64,000 bases of DNA, from the NCBI GenBank assembly GCA_037447655.1, contig JBBHKE010001935.1, positions 62,001 to 126,000 of the forward strand, written 5' to 3'. Position numbers and translations under genes: made by a program. The notes under the pieces are model-generated. The model was not told the DNA's origin, made no database searches, and saw only the letters and a list, made by a program, of their open reading frames with translations. The stretch is from Zygnema cylindricum. Taxonomy: Eukaryota > Streptophyta > Zygnematophyceae > Zygnematales > Zygnemataceae. Positions 11,564 to 21,700 of the stretch are shown here, in pieces. How positions within the stretch are numbered: position 1 is the first letter of the stretch; every line of letters starts with the position of its first letter.

Positions 11564-12717
11564 TGTTGAAATGTATGTATTTTCTAAGCCTGGATAAAGG
11601 AAAATTAATAAGAGGAAGTCAGCAAAGGCAACTCGCCTCTCGCTCTACTCTCCAAACCCCCACACTTGTCGCAGTCACCGAAGGTTGGAGAGGAAGCTAG
11701 AGCCATGGCTGCCCATGTTGCCAAGAGAGAGAGACAGGCTGTAGGTTTTGGTAGGTGTACTAAACAGTTTTGACGGACCCAGGATTTGATCCTGGTACCT
11801 GCCGTTTGTCAAGTATCCGGTAGTCGACAGCTTTATCCTATAGTCTAGGATGAGTGCTAAAGCATATAGGGTACGATAATTATATAAATGCAAACGACGC
11901 AATAAATTTCATTTAACTGCTTACGGGACGGCCTGTACACGTTAACGGATTAGACCGCACGAATCCCGTACGGCACGAAATTAACGAAACGACACATTAT
12001 TTAGACGACCAATATTAAATGACGTCTTCATCGATCGGTCGTGGTGCGAGCCGGGATTTTGGAGTGGACGACTTGGCGTTTTCAGGCACCACCACTCCGA
12101 ATGACACGTGGCAGGATCTAAGAGGATTGCGGGACTTTCTGGAACGCGAGATGATAATTTCGGTTGTGACAAATGTCACATTATAGTGATGTCGATCATG
12201 GACCTTACAAAAAAATACGACGGTATCTGTACTTTCTTATAATGGGTGTTACAATTTGTCCTCTACTCACTACTAGGAGCAGGGTTTTAGACTTAGAATG
12301 ATTTTGGTAGGAAGCCACCTCTCTCCCAGAGAGCATCTATATAAATAGGCAAACTTTGCCATTTAATTACAACTCATTCAATTAACCATTTTCAATGATT
12401 TTTTTTTTGCTGCCGACTCAAGGGATTCTATGCTACACAAGGGTGTAGTCCGTCCAAGTATTTGCTTGCTAGGGTGGCTGCATTTCAAAGGGAAAGTCAA
12501 AATGGGAAAAGTTATCCAAAACTCATATTCCAACTTTGCATTCTGTGGTGGAACTGAGCACACAGAAAGTCTTATTTTACAGGGGTGAAGCTATAATACG
12601 GTAGTGATTGTCAAGGGGTGAATCATTTGGGTTCATATATACTTGGAGTCGACACTATCTAGATAAGCTTATTGTGAGTTGCTTACTCTGAGGACCAATG
12701 GAGATCTCGGAGTTTCA
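11564..12717 (+). mobile_element. Solo LTR of a sister copia family (family B), 1154 bp
   Basis: Starts TGTTGAAATG and ends TTTCA, with an exact target duplication TCTTG at 11559-11563 and 12718-12722. It interrupts the RNase H domain of element 2. The start TGTTGAAAT, a TATA box, the 'ctcaaggga' block and an ATG 20 nt before the end are shared with the family A LTR, but most of the sequence differs. A second family B element is on the minus strand at 41280-42390. Confidence 0.95.
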
Positions 12718-12838
12718 TCTTGTGTATAATGGTGATGGGGAAATGGTGGTTGATATGATGACCAAACCTGTGCCATATCCCAGATTAAAATATTGTAGAG
12801 AGAAGTGTGGACTAAAAGAAAAATTAAAACTAGACTAG

Positions 12839-12851
12839 AAAATAAGAGGAG
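12839..12851 (+). other. Polypurine tract of copia element 2
   Basis: AAAATAAGAGGAG lies directly against the TGTTGAAATC start of the 3' LTR, the usual position of the plus-strand primer. It follows the gag-pol stop codon immediately. Confidence 0.75.
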
Positions 12852-13846
12852 TGTTGAAATCACTAGATTTAGGTGGTTTTTTCTATGTCTAAATAGATTA
12901 AGTAAAAGCGCAAGCAGTCTGCCTCCACCTTCTCTCAAGCCCTCATACTTGTTGTAGTCACTGAAGGTGTGAGAGAGTGGTGGAGTCATGGTTGCCTTAA
13001 CTACATAGGCAGGATTGTAGAGTGACATAAGTCACTCCTAACAAAAAGATTGAATCCGACGAAACTCAAACCTCCGACCGGCAAAGAGAGGGGTGGCTGT
13101 CAGCTCTAACCGATCTGTTGTAGAAGTTTGTTAGAGTATATTGGGTGTGAGTTCTATTCAAACATTGTTAAGGAACCTTAATCCGATTAACGGAATTAGA
13201 GATAGCAAACATAGAGACTAATTGTAATATAGTGCGAACAAACGTTCGCACGAAACAAATGTACCGGACATTTGTTTTAAACGGCTAATATTAAAAGCGG
13301 GGTTTGGATCCGACGGCATGCATCATCGCTTAGATCCCGGAATGGCCGTCTTGGCGATTTTCGGGCTTAACATTACATATCGCCACGTGGCAAGATAGAA
13401 GTGGAAAGCAGGAATCACGGAGAGCATAAGAACAAGTTCGAAGGAGACAGGCGTCCATTCTATGGAACTGTCGTACAAAGGCTATACTAAAAGGACATTG
13501 GCCATAATACTTTTCTGTACTAAATAGTTCTCTGGTTACTTCGTACATAAGTAAATGGGGGTTATGGGAGGGGTTTAAGAATTAGGGGATTGAGAAGGTA
13601 GTCGCCTCTCTCCCAGTGAGATTGTATATATATTGGCATTTTTGCCACTTGATAATTAATCGTCTTGTTGGGCGTTTTCATTGATTCTTTTGTTGCGGAC
13701 GCAAGGGAGTCTAGACTGCATGGGGTTGCAGTTAGATTTTTTATTTGCCTACTTGGGTAACATCGGTCCTAATTGAAGAAGGGTTAGTCAAAAACTATCC
13801 AGAGGCTTTCTGAATTCTGTAGTCCAATGGGGGACACAAAATTGCA
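12852..13846 (+). repeat. 3' LTR of copia element 2
   Basis: Starts TGTTGAAATC, ends TTGCA, and is followed by the target duplication ACCCA at 13847-13851. Because gag starts inside the LTR, this 3' copy also carries an ATG (13827) that opens into flanking host DNA. Confidence 0.95.
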
Positions 13847-13851
13847 ACCCA

Positions 13852-16592
13852 AATGTTTGGAGAATCTTGCCGAATCTTCATAAACATAATTTATAAAATA
13901 AAAACAATACGGCTTGGTTTGAAAATGTATGTTTTTTAGTAAACAACCTCAACTTTCGCCTCATGTAGCCCCATACTTAGACTGCGCTTTTAATATTTAC
14001 GCCATTCACTTTTCATGTTTATGTCGTTTTTAGGGAATTTTTTTTGTATTTAAGTAGAGGGTGACGAACAATTATAGTAGGGAATTACACATTTCATACA
14101 ATACACCAAAGAAATACCTCCTAAATTAGAGTAGTTGGCGCTAAACAAATTGTACATATATTAGCGTCAAAGAAAAACGATTATCATTAACTTTATTTTA
14201 GGTTCAATGCTAGTAACTTACGTGCGCCCTTCACGAATAGTGTTTCACGTTGTAGTTTTTGAGAGCTGAAGAGACACACGACATCTACAATAAATTAGAT
14301 ATAGTGTTGTGTATGGATTCAGAGCTTCGGCTATCGTTATGGCTTTCAACTTCCATCGTACATCGCCAATCTTACTTAGCGTTTCGAAGTTATTAGTGCT
14401 AAAAAATAATTAGCATTATTAACGTTAATTTGAGTTTTTCAAGATTTCGAAAAAAAAAGAAGTTTAATCTACTTGATCCATAACGTTAATTTGGGAACAA
14501 CGGATCTGCCATCACGGTGTTCACAATAAAATAGGCAAAAGTACAAAATCTGACAAATCGTACACCGTCGCGTCTTTTTACTCTAATTTATTCATACCTC
14601 TGATTTGGGTTTTCTCACACATAATTAATACGCGATCAATATCTCTACACTAAAATAGGTACGATCTCATTGTGCCTTTTATTTTGAGCGCAATTTTACG
14701 TGCGATCGCAATTATTTTAATCCATATTTCGTACTTTTTAACTCAACAAAGTACCATGTTGTACGGACTGACACGTTCGTACATCACACTACTCAAGACG
14801 ATCTTAAATTAAAATTATTAACGCTAATTCACCAAACCCTTAATTAACGTAAAAATAAATAGTGTTATTAATTATATTTCAACTTTTGGGGTCGAAATTT
14901 TGGGTGCCGATATAACGTTCATAACGCAAATAATGATCGGCGATGTATATCATATACAGTTTCAAATATTCCTGCTTTTGAAATATGGCTATATATCTAT
15001 AACCGACCAAACTAGTGGAATAATAACAGAATGCAAGAGAGATTTTATGGTTGGGGCTGGAATGGATATGGGCGGTCTGATATAGCCAAGAAGGAGGGGA
15101 ATTTTACCAGTTTTCTTATGAGTCCGTGTTTTTGACAAATTTTGTGTGACGACCACTTTTACTAGTAGTTTGGCTGATGTAATATGCTTTTGTTTTCAAA
15201 TAAAGACACCACGTTCTAATCAAGATCATATAAGGATAAAAAGGCTTAGGATGTTTTCCCACATATATATATTCCACCATTGGATCTAGTCCATATCCAC
15301 AGTCTTTGTGGGTGAGGGCTTTAGTTTGTTAGCGTTGTGGGGCGTCATGTTTTGTAGGTTTAGCCTTTGTGTATAGTTATTTTTGGTAGTTTCGCTTAGT
15401 TTTCGCAATTATTCTTGTTAAATTCAGCTTTTTTTTTTGTTTTCTTTGCCTTAGTCTCCTTTGTTTTCTTTAGTATCTAAATGTTCATTCTTTTTTGTTT
15501 TATCCCCTTTGTACCCCGACGATTTTTTTCGCAACGTACTTTTAAAAAATAATTAAAATGTGTTTTTTCATGGTTGTAGAGGATGCCTTTGCTTTTGCGT
15601 CTCTTGTCCGATAGCCATGAAATGACATTAAATTTTGAGACCCATGCAAAAAAAGAAACTGTAATGAATGCAAACAAACAAAAAAAAATCGTTTACTTAT
15701 CCTCGCCGCCTGAAATCGTTTGAAATCGCATGTAACTTTTGAATTCCTTTTATGTGTGTGGAGTTGTTTTAGTATTTGTGGAGCAGTGATACTTTAATAT
15801 ATAACACATCTCCGATTTGTTTCAAGGGTAAAGTTTGAAGATAACGTGGTTGTAGGCCAGAAAACATAAGACGACAACATGTAATACATTATAGGTTTGG
15901 AGTTGACTCAAGTTTTACTTTCAATTTTTTCAATTTGTTCGTTGGGTTGTAATTTGTTTGTTAAAGCGTTGAGTTTTTGAGGAAAAAAACATAGATAAAA
16001 TATTACTTTGGCACATGGGGGGCAAACCCTTACTCTTTTCACGTGGTTTGAGCTTAATTTAGGTCTTACAAGATTTAGTGTATAGTTGATTGCAACTAGT
16101 GGTTATTTTGAATTAAAGATTCACAATTAGCATGAAATTCTACTATAATTTAGTTGACTTTCGAATATGTTAATTGTTTACATGTTCACACTTGCACGAC
16201 CTTATCATATTTTAGTTTGCGCTATTTTCGGCGTCCATAATTTATCTAAATATAATTTACATGCTAAATTCGCTTAGCGTTGTACAAATGAAGTTTCCAG
16301 TGGACGTTCTGTACGGAAATAAACTCTTGGTAAATTACTATAGCTTCTGGTACATAGCCCTAATTCTTACGAACATAATGTAAAGTGGCTAACATAGTAT
16401 AAAGTGGTTGACACAAATTGATAAGCTGTCAAATTATAGTAACCACATATAGAAAATGCATTATTCTAATGTTACAAACGATATTTTAAGATGTTGGACC
16501 AAATTAAATTGCGACAGTTCTAGTGTTGTTAACGCTAACAAATGTGGACAGTGTAACTGTAACTGGCTAACTGTACTGTACTGTGTACTGTG
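13852..16592. other. Intergenic stretch with MITE relics, no gene recognised
   Basis: AT-rich. Pieces resembling large MITE family D occur at about 14040-14250 and 14690-14900 ('cacatttcatacaatacacc', 'acacgttcgtacatcacact'). A piece near 15595-15640 matches, in reverse, the interior of the repeat around 25500 ('catggctatcggaca'). The 61-codon frame at 14900 and the 66-codon minus frame at 15677 show no family resemblance. Confidence 0.5.
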
Positions 16593-16807
16593 CACCGTGT
16601 ACCGCTATTAGTGTTAATAATTTTCTCGCCACTCAACATCTTTTCTTCGTACACACGTGTCCAATTTTCAATTTCAGACAACCAATCGGAAGTTGAGAAT
16701 CTTACTTTTCAATCGCAACCGTCAGATATACAATCCAACAAGTGTGTACGGAGAAAAGATGTGTTAAGCGACGAAAAAAACAATAACACTAATAACGACA
16801 AACGGTG
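16593..16807. mobile_element. MITE, family A (215 bp)
   Basis: Ends CACCGTGTACCGCTATTAGTG and, inverted, CACCGTTTGTCGTTATTAGTG. Right flank TA, left flank TG (one base off). The interior inverted pair ACATCTTTTCTTCGTACAC / GTGTACGGAGAAAAGATGT is as in the other copies. Confidence 0.85.
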
Positions 16808-16844
16808 TACTGTACAGTATTGTACAGTATTGTACAGTACAGTA
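16808..16844. repeat. TACTGTACAGTAT short tandem palindromes between two MITEs
   Basis: Three rounds of TGTACAGTAT(T) separate the family A MITE from the family B MITE. Related TACTGTACTGTG lies just left of 16593, and GTACTGTACAGTAC follows the MITE end at 46001. Confidence 0.7.
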
Positions 16845-17043
16845 CACCGCGAATCGTTATTAGCGTTATGAACTCTATATCGGCACCTCAAAGTTTTGAC
16901 ATTAATACCTTAAATAGAATAAACTACACTATTTAAGGTCGTGGACCATAATCTGCCACGTCTCCTGGCACTAAATTAGAATGAATGACGCTAATTTTTT
17001 TTTTACACTAATAATTTCTCAGCGCTAATAACGATTCGCGGTG
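16845..17043. mobile_element. MITE, family B (199 bp)
   Basis: TA on both sides. Ends CACCGCGAATCGTTATTAGCG and its exact inverted counterpart. A second copy of the same 199 bp length, easily aligned throughout, is at 31821-32019. The interior differs completely from family A although the ends are the same. Confidence 0.9.
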
Positions 17044-17470
17044 TAGCTCCTAATCTTTTTTTTTATGTACGATGTACGGTTATCAAAATCCACTTTTTTT
17101 TTTCGAACGGCTCAGTTCCATTTAAAATGTATACCGTACGATTTTCGCACGAAATTATCGCACACTTTAAAGTTTGAAATTTTTGAATATATAGACATTG
17201 AGAGTTCGAGTTGCAAAAAAGTCTTAAACCCTAAAGCTTTGTTTTTTGCAGTATTTCCTGGAAATTAAAAGTTTATTTCTAAAGTTTTTCACGGTTTTTT
17301 TAAAGATTTTTCTTCTTCTGGCTTTATTTTTTTCGTGTAACAGCTCAAAGGTAACCTCCACAGTTCATACTTTCCTACCCTTTTTTTTTTTGTTGTTTAT
17401 TTAACATGAAAAAAAACCTTGCAGGGTTTATTTTAACTGTTTGAAGGTTTTCTTTTGTCTTTTTTGTCTT

Positions 17471-17560
17471 TTTAGGGTTTAGGGTTTCAAGGTTCTAGAT
17501 TAGAGTTACAGGTTTAGAAAGTTTTAGGGTTTTAGGGTTTTAGGGTTTTAGGGTTTTAGA
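17471..17560 (+). repeat. Interstitial telomere-like repeats
   Basis: Two TTTAGGG units at 17471 are followed, after degenerate sequence, by five TTTTAGGG units at about 17522-17560. TTTAGGG is the land-plant telomere unit and TTTTAGGG the unit of Chlamydomonas and some other green algae. The array is short and internal, so this is not a chromosome end. Confidence 0.8.
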
Positions 17561-17757
17561 GTTTTTCTATGTATGTTTTTGCAATTTGAAAGCTGTTCCT
17601 CTGCAAAGGAAAGAAATAAGATCATTCTAAAGAATTTTCATTTGTATTTATTATTATTATTGTTATTATTATTATTTTTTTTTATATATTTGAGTTTGCT
17701 TTTTTGAATGTTTATAAAACGCCGATAATTTTTTTCAAAGTTAAGAAACGTAATTCT

Positions 17758-17825
17758 CTTTCTCTCTGCGTCTCCCTCTCTCTTCCTCTCCCTCCTCCTC
17801 CTCCTCCCTCCTCCTCCCTCCTCCC
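17758..17825. repeat. Pyrimidine-rich simple repeat
   Basis: CTCT and CTCCTCCTCC tracts. The reading frame over them is low-complexity. Confidence 0.8.
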
Positions 17826-17907
17826 CTGTTTATTAGCAATGTTTTATTTTAATTTAACCCAAAAATTGTCCTTCTGTTTAACTCTGGTCACTTTGAGAGT
17901 TAAAATA

Positions 17908-18172
17908 TAATAACTAAATAAATATTATATTTATGTAATAATATAATAAATAACAATAATAATATAATAAATAACAATAGTAATATAATAAATAACAATA
18001 TTAATATAATAAATAACAATAATAAAATAATAAATAACTAATTAAATATTATATTAATGTAATAATATAATAAATAACAATAATAATATAATAAATAACA
18101 ATAGTAATATAATAAATAACAATAATAATATAATAAATAACTAAATAATAAATAACAATAATAATATAATAT
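17908..18172. repeat. AT-rich tandem repeat
   Basis: Repeated AATATAATAAATAACAAT units, 18 bp with small variants, more than ten copies, with an internal larger duplication around 'taaataaatattatatttatgtaata'. Confidence 0.85.
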
Positions 18173-18249
18173 ATAAAATATGGAGAGTTATAAATGTAGG
18201 ATTCTAATATGAACAATTTTTAGGGTTGAGGATCTTTAGTAATTTTGAA

Positions 18250-18505
18250 AAATTAGGGTTCTGGGACTGCGGGTGTAAGGCTCAGGGAGGAGGGGGACGG
18301 GGGAGGGGTGAGGGGGGTGGAGGGATGGAGGGGTGGAGGAAGGGAGGTGGGAGAAGAGGGGTAAGGGGAGAGGGGGGGTGAGGGGAGAGGAGGGGTGAGG
18401 GGTGAAGGGGAAGGAGGAGGAGTGAGGAGGGGAGGGGAGGATGGGGAGGGGAGAGGAGGGGTGAGGAGGGACGAGGGGAGAGGGGGGAGGAGGGGTGAGG
18501 GACTT
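18250..18505. repeat. Purine/G-rich low-complexity tract
   Basis: Dense GGGGAGAGG and GGAGGGG runs on the plus strand about 270 bp upstream of the PPR start codon. Many runs of three or more G could form G-quadruplexes. The 85-codon minus frame is low-complexity Pro/Ser and not a gene. Confidence 0.8.
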
Positions 18506-18772
18506 GGCAAGCTTCGGGTTTTAAGGTTTTAGGGGTGTGGGGGTTTTGGGGGTTTAAGTCAAGGGTATAGCCTAAAGTCTAGGGTTTATCAGGGTTTAGA
18601 GTTTAGGGCTGTTTCTACAAAAAAAATGAAATAATCTTTGTCTTGTCATGTTATTGTCATTTTTTATTTTTTTTGCTTCTCTGGTCCTTTTTTGTTTCTA
18701 TTTTTAAGTGAAGAATTAAACAAACGAACTAAAACTTTCGTTTTTTTCCTTTTTTTTTTAGCTTGAAGAAAA

Positions 18773-21700
18773 ATGGCGTCGATTCGGAGTCGATCAATTC
18801 GATTATTTTCGAACAAATCTTTTTTCGAAAACTTTTCGAGGAGAAGTTTTTATAATCTTGCCAATTTTCCACCTTCCCAGTACGTTTTTTTTTCCTTTCT
18901 TATTTTTTCCCCCTTTTTTTTTTTTCCTTTTTAGTTTAAGTTTTTCCCTCTACCCCTCTTTTCTTACCCCCCTCCCCTTCCCTCCCTCCCCTTAACTTCA
19001 CCCTCTGGCATATCTCTCCTCCCTTCTCGACACATTCCTTCATTCCCCGCCCCTACCTCCCTCCCCTCTTCTTCCTCTCTCCTCTTCTCACTCCTCCCAC
19101 TTCTCTATCCCTCTCTTTCCTACTCCCTCCTTCCCTCTCCCCTCTCTCTCCTCCCTCCTCCCACCTCCCACTTTCTTCCCTCTCTCTCCCGCCCTCTCCC
19201 TCTCTCTCCTTTCTCAAAAAATACAACCAAGTTTCTTTGTCCACTTCCTTTTTTTCTGATGATTTTTTTTTTATGTTTTTTCGTCAATCTCCGCCGTCTT
19301 TGACTGCATTTTGTCTTTTAGTGACAATTGAAACAGTTATAGAAAAACAAAATTGCATCTTGTCTGTCAGTGATGATATTCTGTCTATTACTGACAACAT
19401 TTTGTCTTTTAGTGACAGTGTTTTGTCCTGTTACAAGATTATGCCAGTCAGTGATGGCATTTTGTCTTTTTGTGCAGGGAGAGTCTTGCCAAACCATCCG
19501 ATCCCATCAGATTTTCGTCTTTTCTGGCGGCAAAAGGACAAAATATATCGCAGCAATCAGGTTTACATTTCTTCCTCCAATTTAAATTTTACCCTCCTCT
19601 TCCCCCCCTTTTTTTCTTCAATTTAATTAAAGAATTCTCTTTCTTTTCGTAAAATATAATTGACCCTCATTTTTTTTCCTTCGAGTATATTCTAAAAACC
19701 CTTGTATTTTTTTTCCTTAATTTAACTAAAATTCCCTTCCCCCAACCCTTTTTTTCTTTGATTTAATAATAAACTTCCTTTTCTTTTTTTTCAATATGAT
19801 TTATAAAAACGCCCTGTTTTCTGTGAAAGTGTATGTTTTTTCCCCACTCCCCCACCCTCTCTCCCTCCCCCTCTACGGCGCCCTCTCCCTCTCCCTCTCC
19901 CTCTCCCTCCCTCTCCCCCCCCTCCCCCTCCCCCTCCCCCTCTCCCTCTCCCTCCCCCTCCCCCTCCCCCTCTCCCTCTCCCTCTCCCTCTCCCTCTCCC
20001 TCTCCCTCTCCCTCTCCCTCTCCCTCTCCCTCTCCCTCTCCCTCTCCCTCTCCCTCTCCCTCTCCCTCTCCCTCTCCCTCTCCCTCTCCCTCTCCCTCTC
20101 CCTCTCCCTCTCCCTCTCCCTCTCCCTCTCCCTCTCCCTCTCCCTCTCCCTCTCCCTCTCCCTCTCCCTCTCCCTCTCCCTCTCCCTCTCCCTCGCCCTC
20201 GCCTCCTCCCTCGCCACCTCCCTTGTCTTTCCCTCTCCTCTCCCTCGCTCTCTCCCTCTCCTCTCCCTCTCTCTCTCCCTCCCTCTCTTCCTCTCCACCC
20301 CTCTCCTTCTCCCCTCCTCTCCCTCGCTCTTTCCCTCTCCTCTCCCTCGCTCTTTCCCTCTCCTCTCCCTCTCTCTCTCCCTCCCTCTCTTCCTCTCCAC
20401 CACTCTCCTTCTCCCCTCCTCTCCCTCGCTCTTTCCCTCTCCTCTCCCTCGCTCTCTCCCTCTCCTCTCCTTCTCCCCTCCTCTCCTCCTCGGATGATTA
20501 TTGCTACTGAGAAATCGGCAGACATGTGTTACTTTTTTCTCTTTTTAAAAGTGTTTAAATTCATTGTAGCTATCTCATTTTTAAAGCATTCTTAAGCATG
20601 TATGATGGGTGAGCTTGAAATGGTTTTTGGAGTTTTATTTTGTCCTTATTAAAACTAACTTATTCGTTGCAGTTTTTTTAGTTTGTTGCCAAATTTTACT
20701 TAATTGTTTCAAAAGTTGACTTGTTTGTTGCAAAATTTCTGCTTATTTTGTTGCGCTTTTTATTTAATTGTTTAAAAATTATAATTATTTGTTGCAAAAA
20801 GTACTTATTTTTTTCTTTTTCTCCTCTTTTCTTTTTCTTTTTAAAAAACTCAGTTACATCATATCTAAACGACAGATTTGCGACAATTCAATGCGGAGGA
20901 AACTTTTCGAATCACTTCAAAAGGACTTTTGTCACGGGAAATTTTCCGAAATTGGAGGAACTTTCAGAGGAAGAATCGGTGACAAAAGAAGTCGGAGGTC
21001 TTAAATCAGATATTCTCTCAGCTTTCAAGGAATGGAGAAATTCACAAGGAGAAGCTCTTTCAAATGTTTTAAGACAAAAACTGAGCGATCATCATGGAAA
21101 AGTTACTCCGGAGATATTGGAGCCGACTGTTTCCCAAATAAGAAACCCGGACCTCGCGATGGCGGTTTGTAATTGGGGTTTATCTCAACCGGATTTTAAA
21201 CCGACGACTTCATTTTTTAATGCGGTTTTGCAAAGATGTGCCCAACTAAAAGATGCCGAAGTTTTTCTTAAATATGTGGCAGTTATGGAAAACTATGGAT
21301 GTGAAAAAGATGAAGTCACGTTGAATTGTATTGTCGGAGCGATGGCGAAATCGGGAACTTTGGAACAAACTGATAAGTTTTTGAACGATTTAAATACCGC
21401 CGGATACCAAATGAACAACCGGACTCTTATGTGGTACGTCCAAGCTCTCGGGAAATTGAACAAAATTGAAGAAGCTCTGGAAATTTTCGAGGGAATGAAA
21501 GGAAAAGGGATAACCCCGGATAAGATCAATTACAATGTGATAATGGACATTTTGGGAAAGGCCGAAAGGTTATCGGAAATGATGGAAAAATTCGAAGAAA
21601 TGAAAAAAGAGGGAATGCAGCCTGACTCTGTTTCTTATAACACTCTCATAAATAATTTCGTGAGGTCTCGAAAAATTTCTGAAGCCGAAGCTTTATTCAA

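Larger units (their letters stand above)
7335..12838 (+). pseudogene. Copia element 2: degenerate gag-pol polyprotein
   Basis: Starts at ATG 7335 inside the 5' LTR and ends at TAG 12836-12838. The zinc-knuckle region (about 8215-8245) is deleted. The protease motif reads KSGA instead of DSGA (about 8475), so the catalytic Asp is lost. Integrase is recognisable with SDNGG and NGVAERLNRT blocks (about 9250-9390). Reverse transcriptase follows (about 10070-10960) with KWVFKLN, a TAFFNGELKEEIFM block, SLYGLKQAPR and the catalytic YVDD (about 10680). RNase H (about 11000-11560) continues after the solo LTR at 12723-12838. If the solo LTR and one copy of the 5-bp duplication are left out, the RNase H frame is continuous to the stop, which shows the frame was intact there when the LTR inserted. 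Many stops elsewhere. Confidence 0.95.
6357..13846 (+). mobile_element. Copia element 2: complete Ty1/copia retrotransposon (decayed)
   Basis: Two LTRs of 998 and 995 bp enclose gag-PR-INT-RT-RNase H. The 5-bp target duplication ACCCA is exact (6352-6356 and 13847-13851). A primer-binding site follows the 5' LTR and a purine tract precedes the 3' LTR. The LTRs differ at many positions and the coding region has many stops, so the insertion is old. A solo LTR of a related family has inserted in the RNase H domain (11564-12717). The full span is 7490 bp, about 6.3 kb without the solo LTR. Confidence 0.97.

Noticed and set aside
14900-15677. Two small frames (61 codons plus strand, 66 codons minus strand) as hypothetical genes.
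   Set aside because: No family resemblance, no splice context, and part of the region matches a dispersed repeat.
17471-17560. Telomere end.
   Set aside because: Only a few units, flanked on both sides by ordinary sequence and a gene.
19791-20525. Long open frames on both strands (Ser-Pro, Ser-Leu, Gly-Arg, Arg-Glu repeats of more than 170 codons).
   Set aside because: They are products of the CCCTCT hexanucleotide array, which is open in all frames, and they lie inside intron 2 of the PPR gene.
20721-20853. Start of the PPR protein at 20721 as a single-exon gene.
   Set aside because: This stretch is a T-rich 3' splice region; a spliced model with exon 1 at 18773 gives a proper targeting peptide, GT-AG sites and matching phases.
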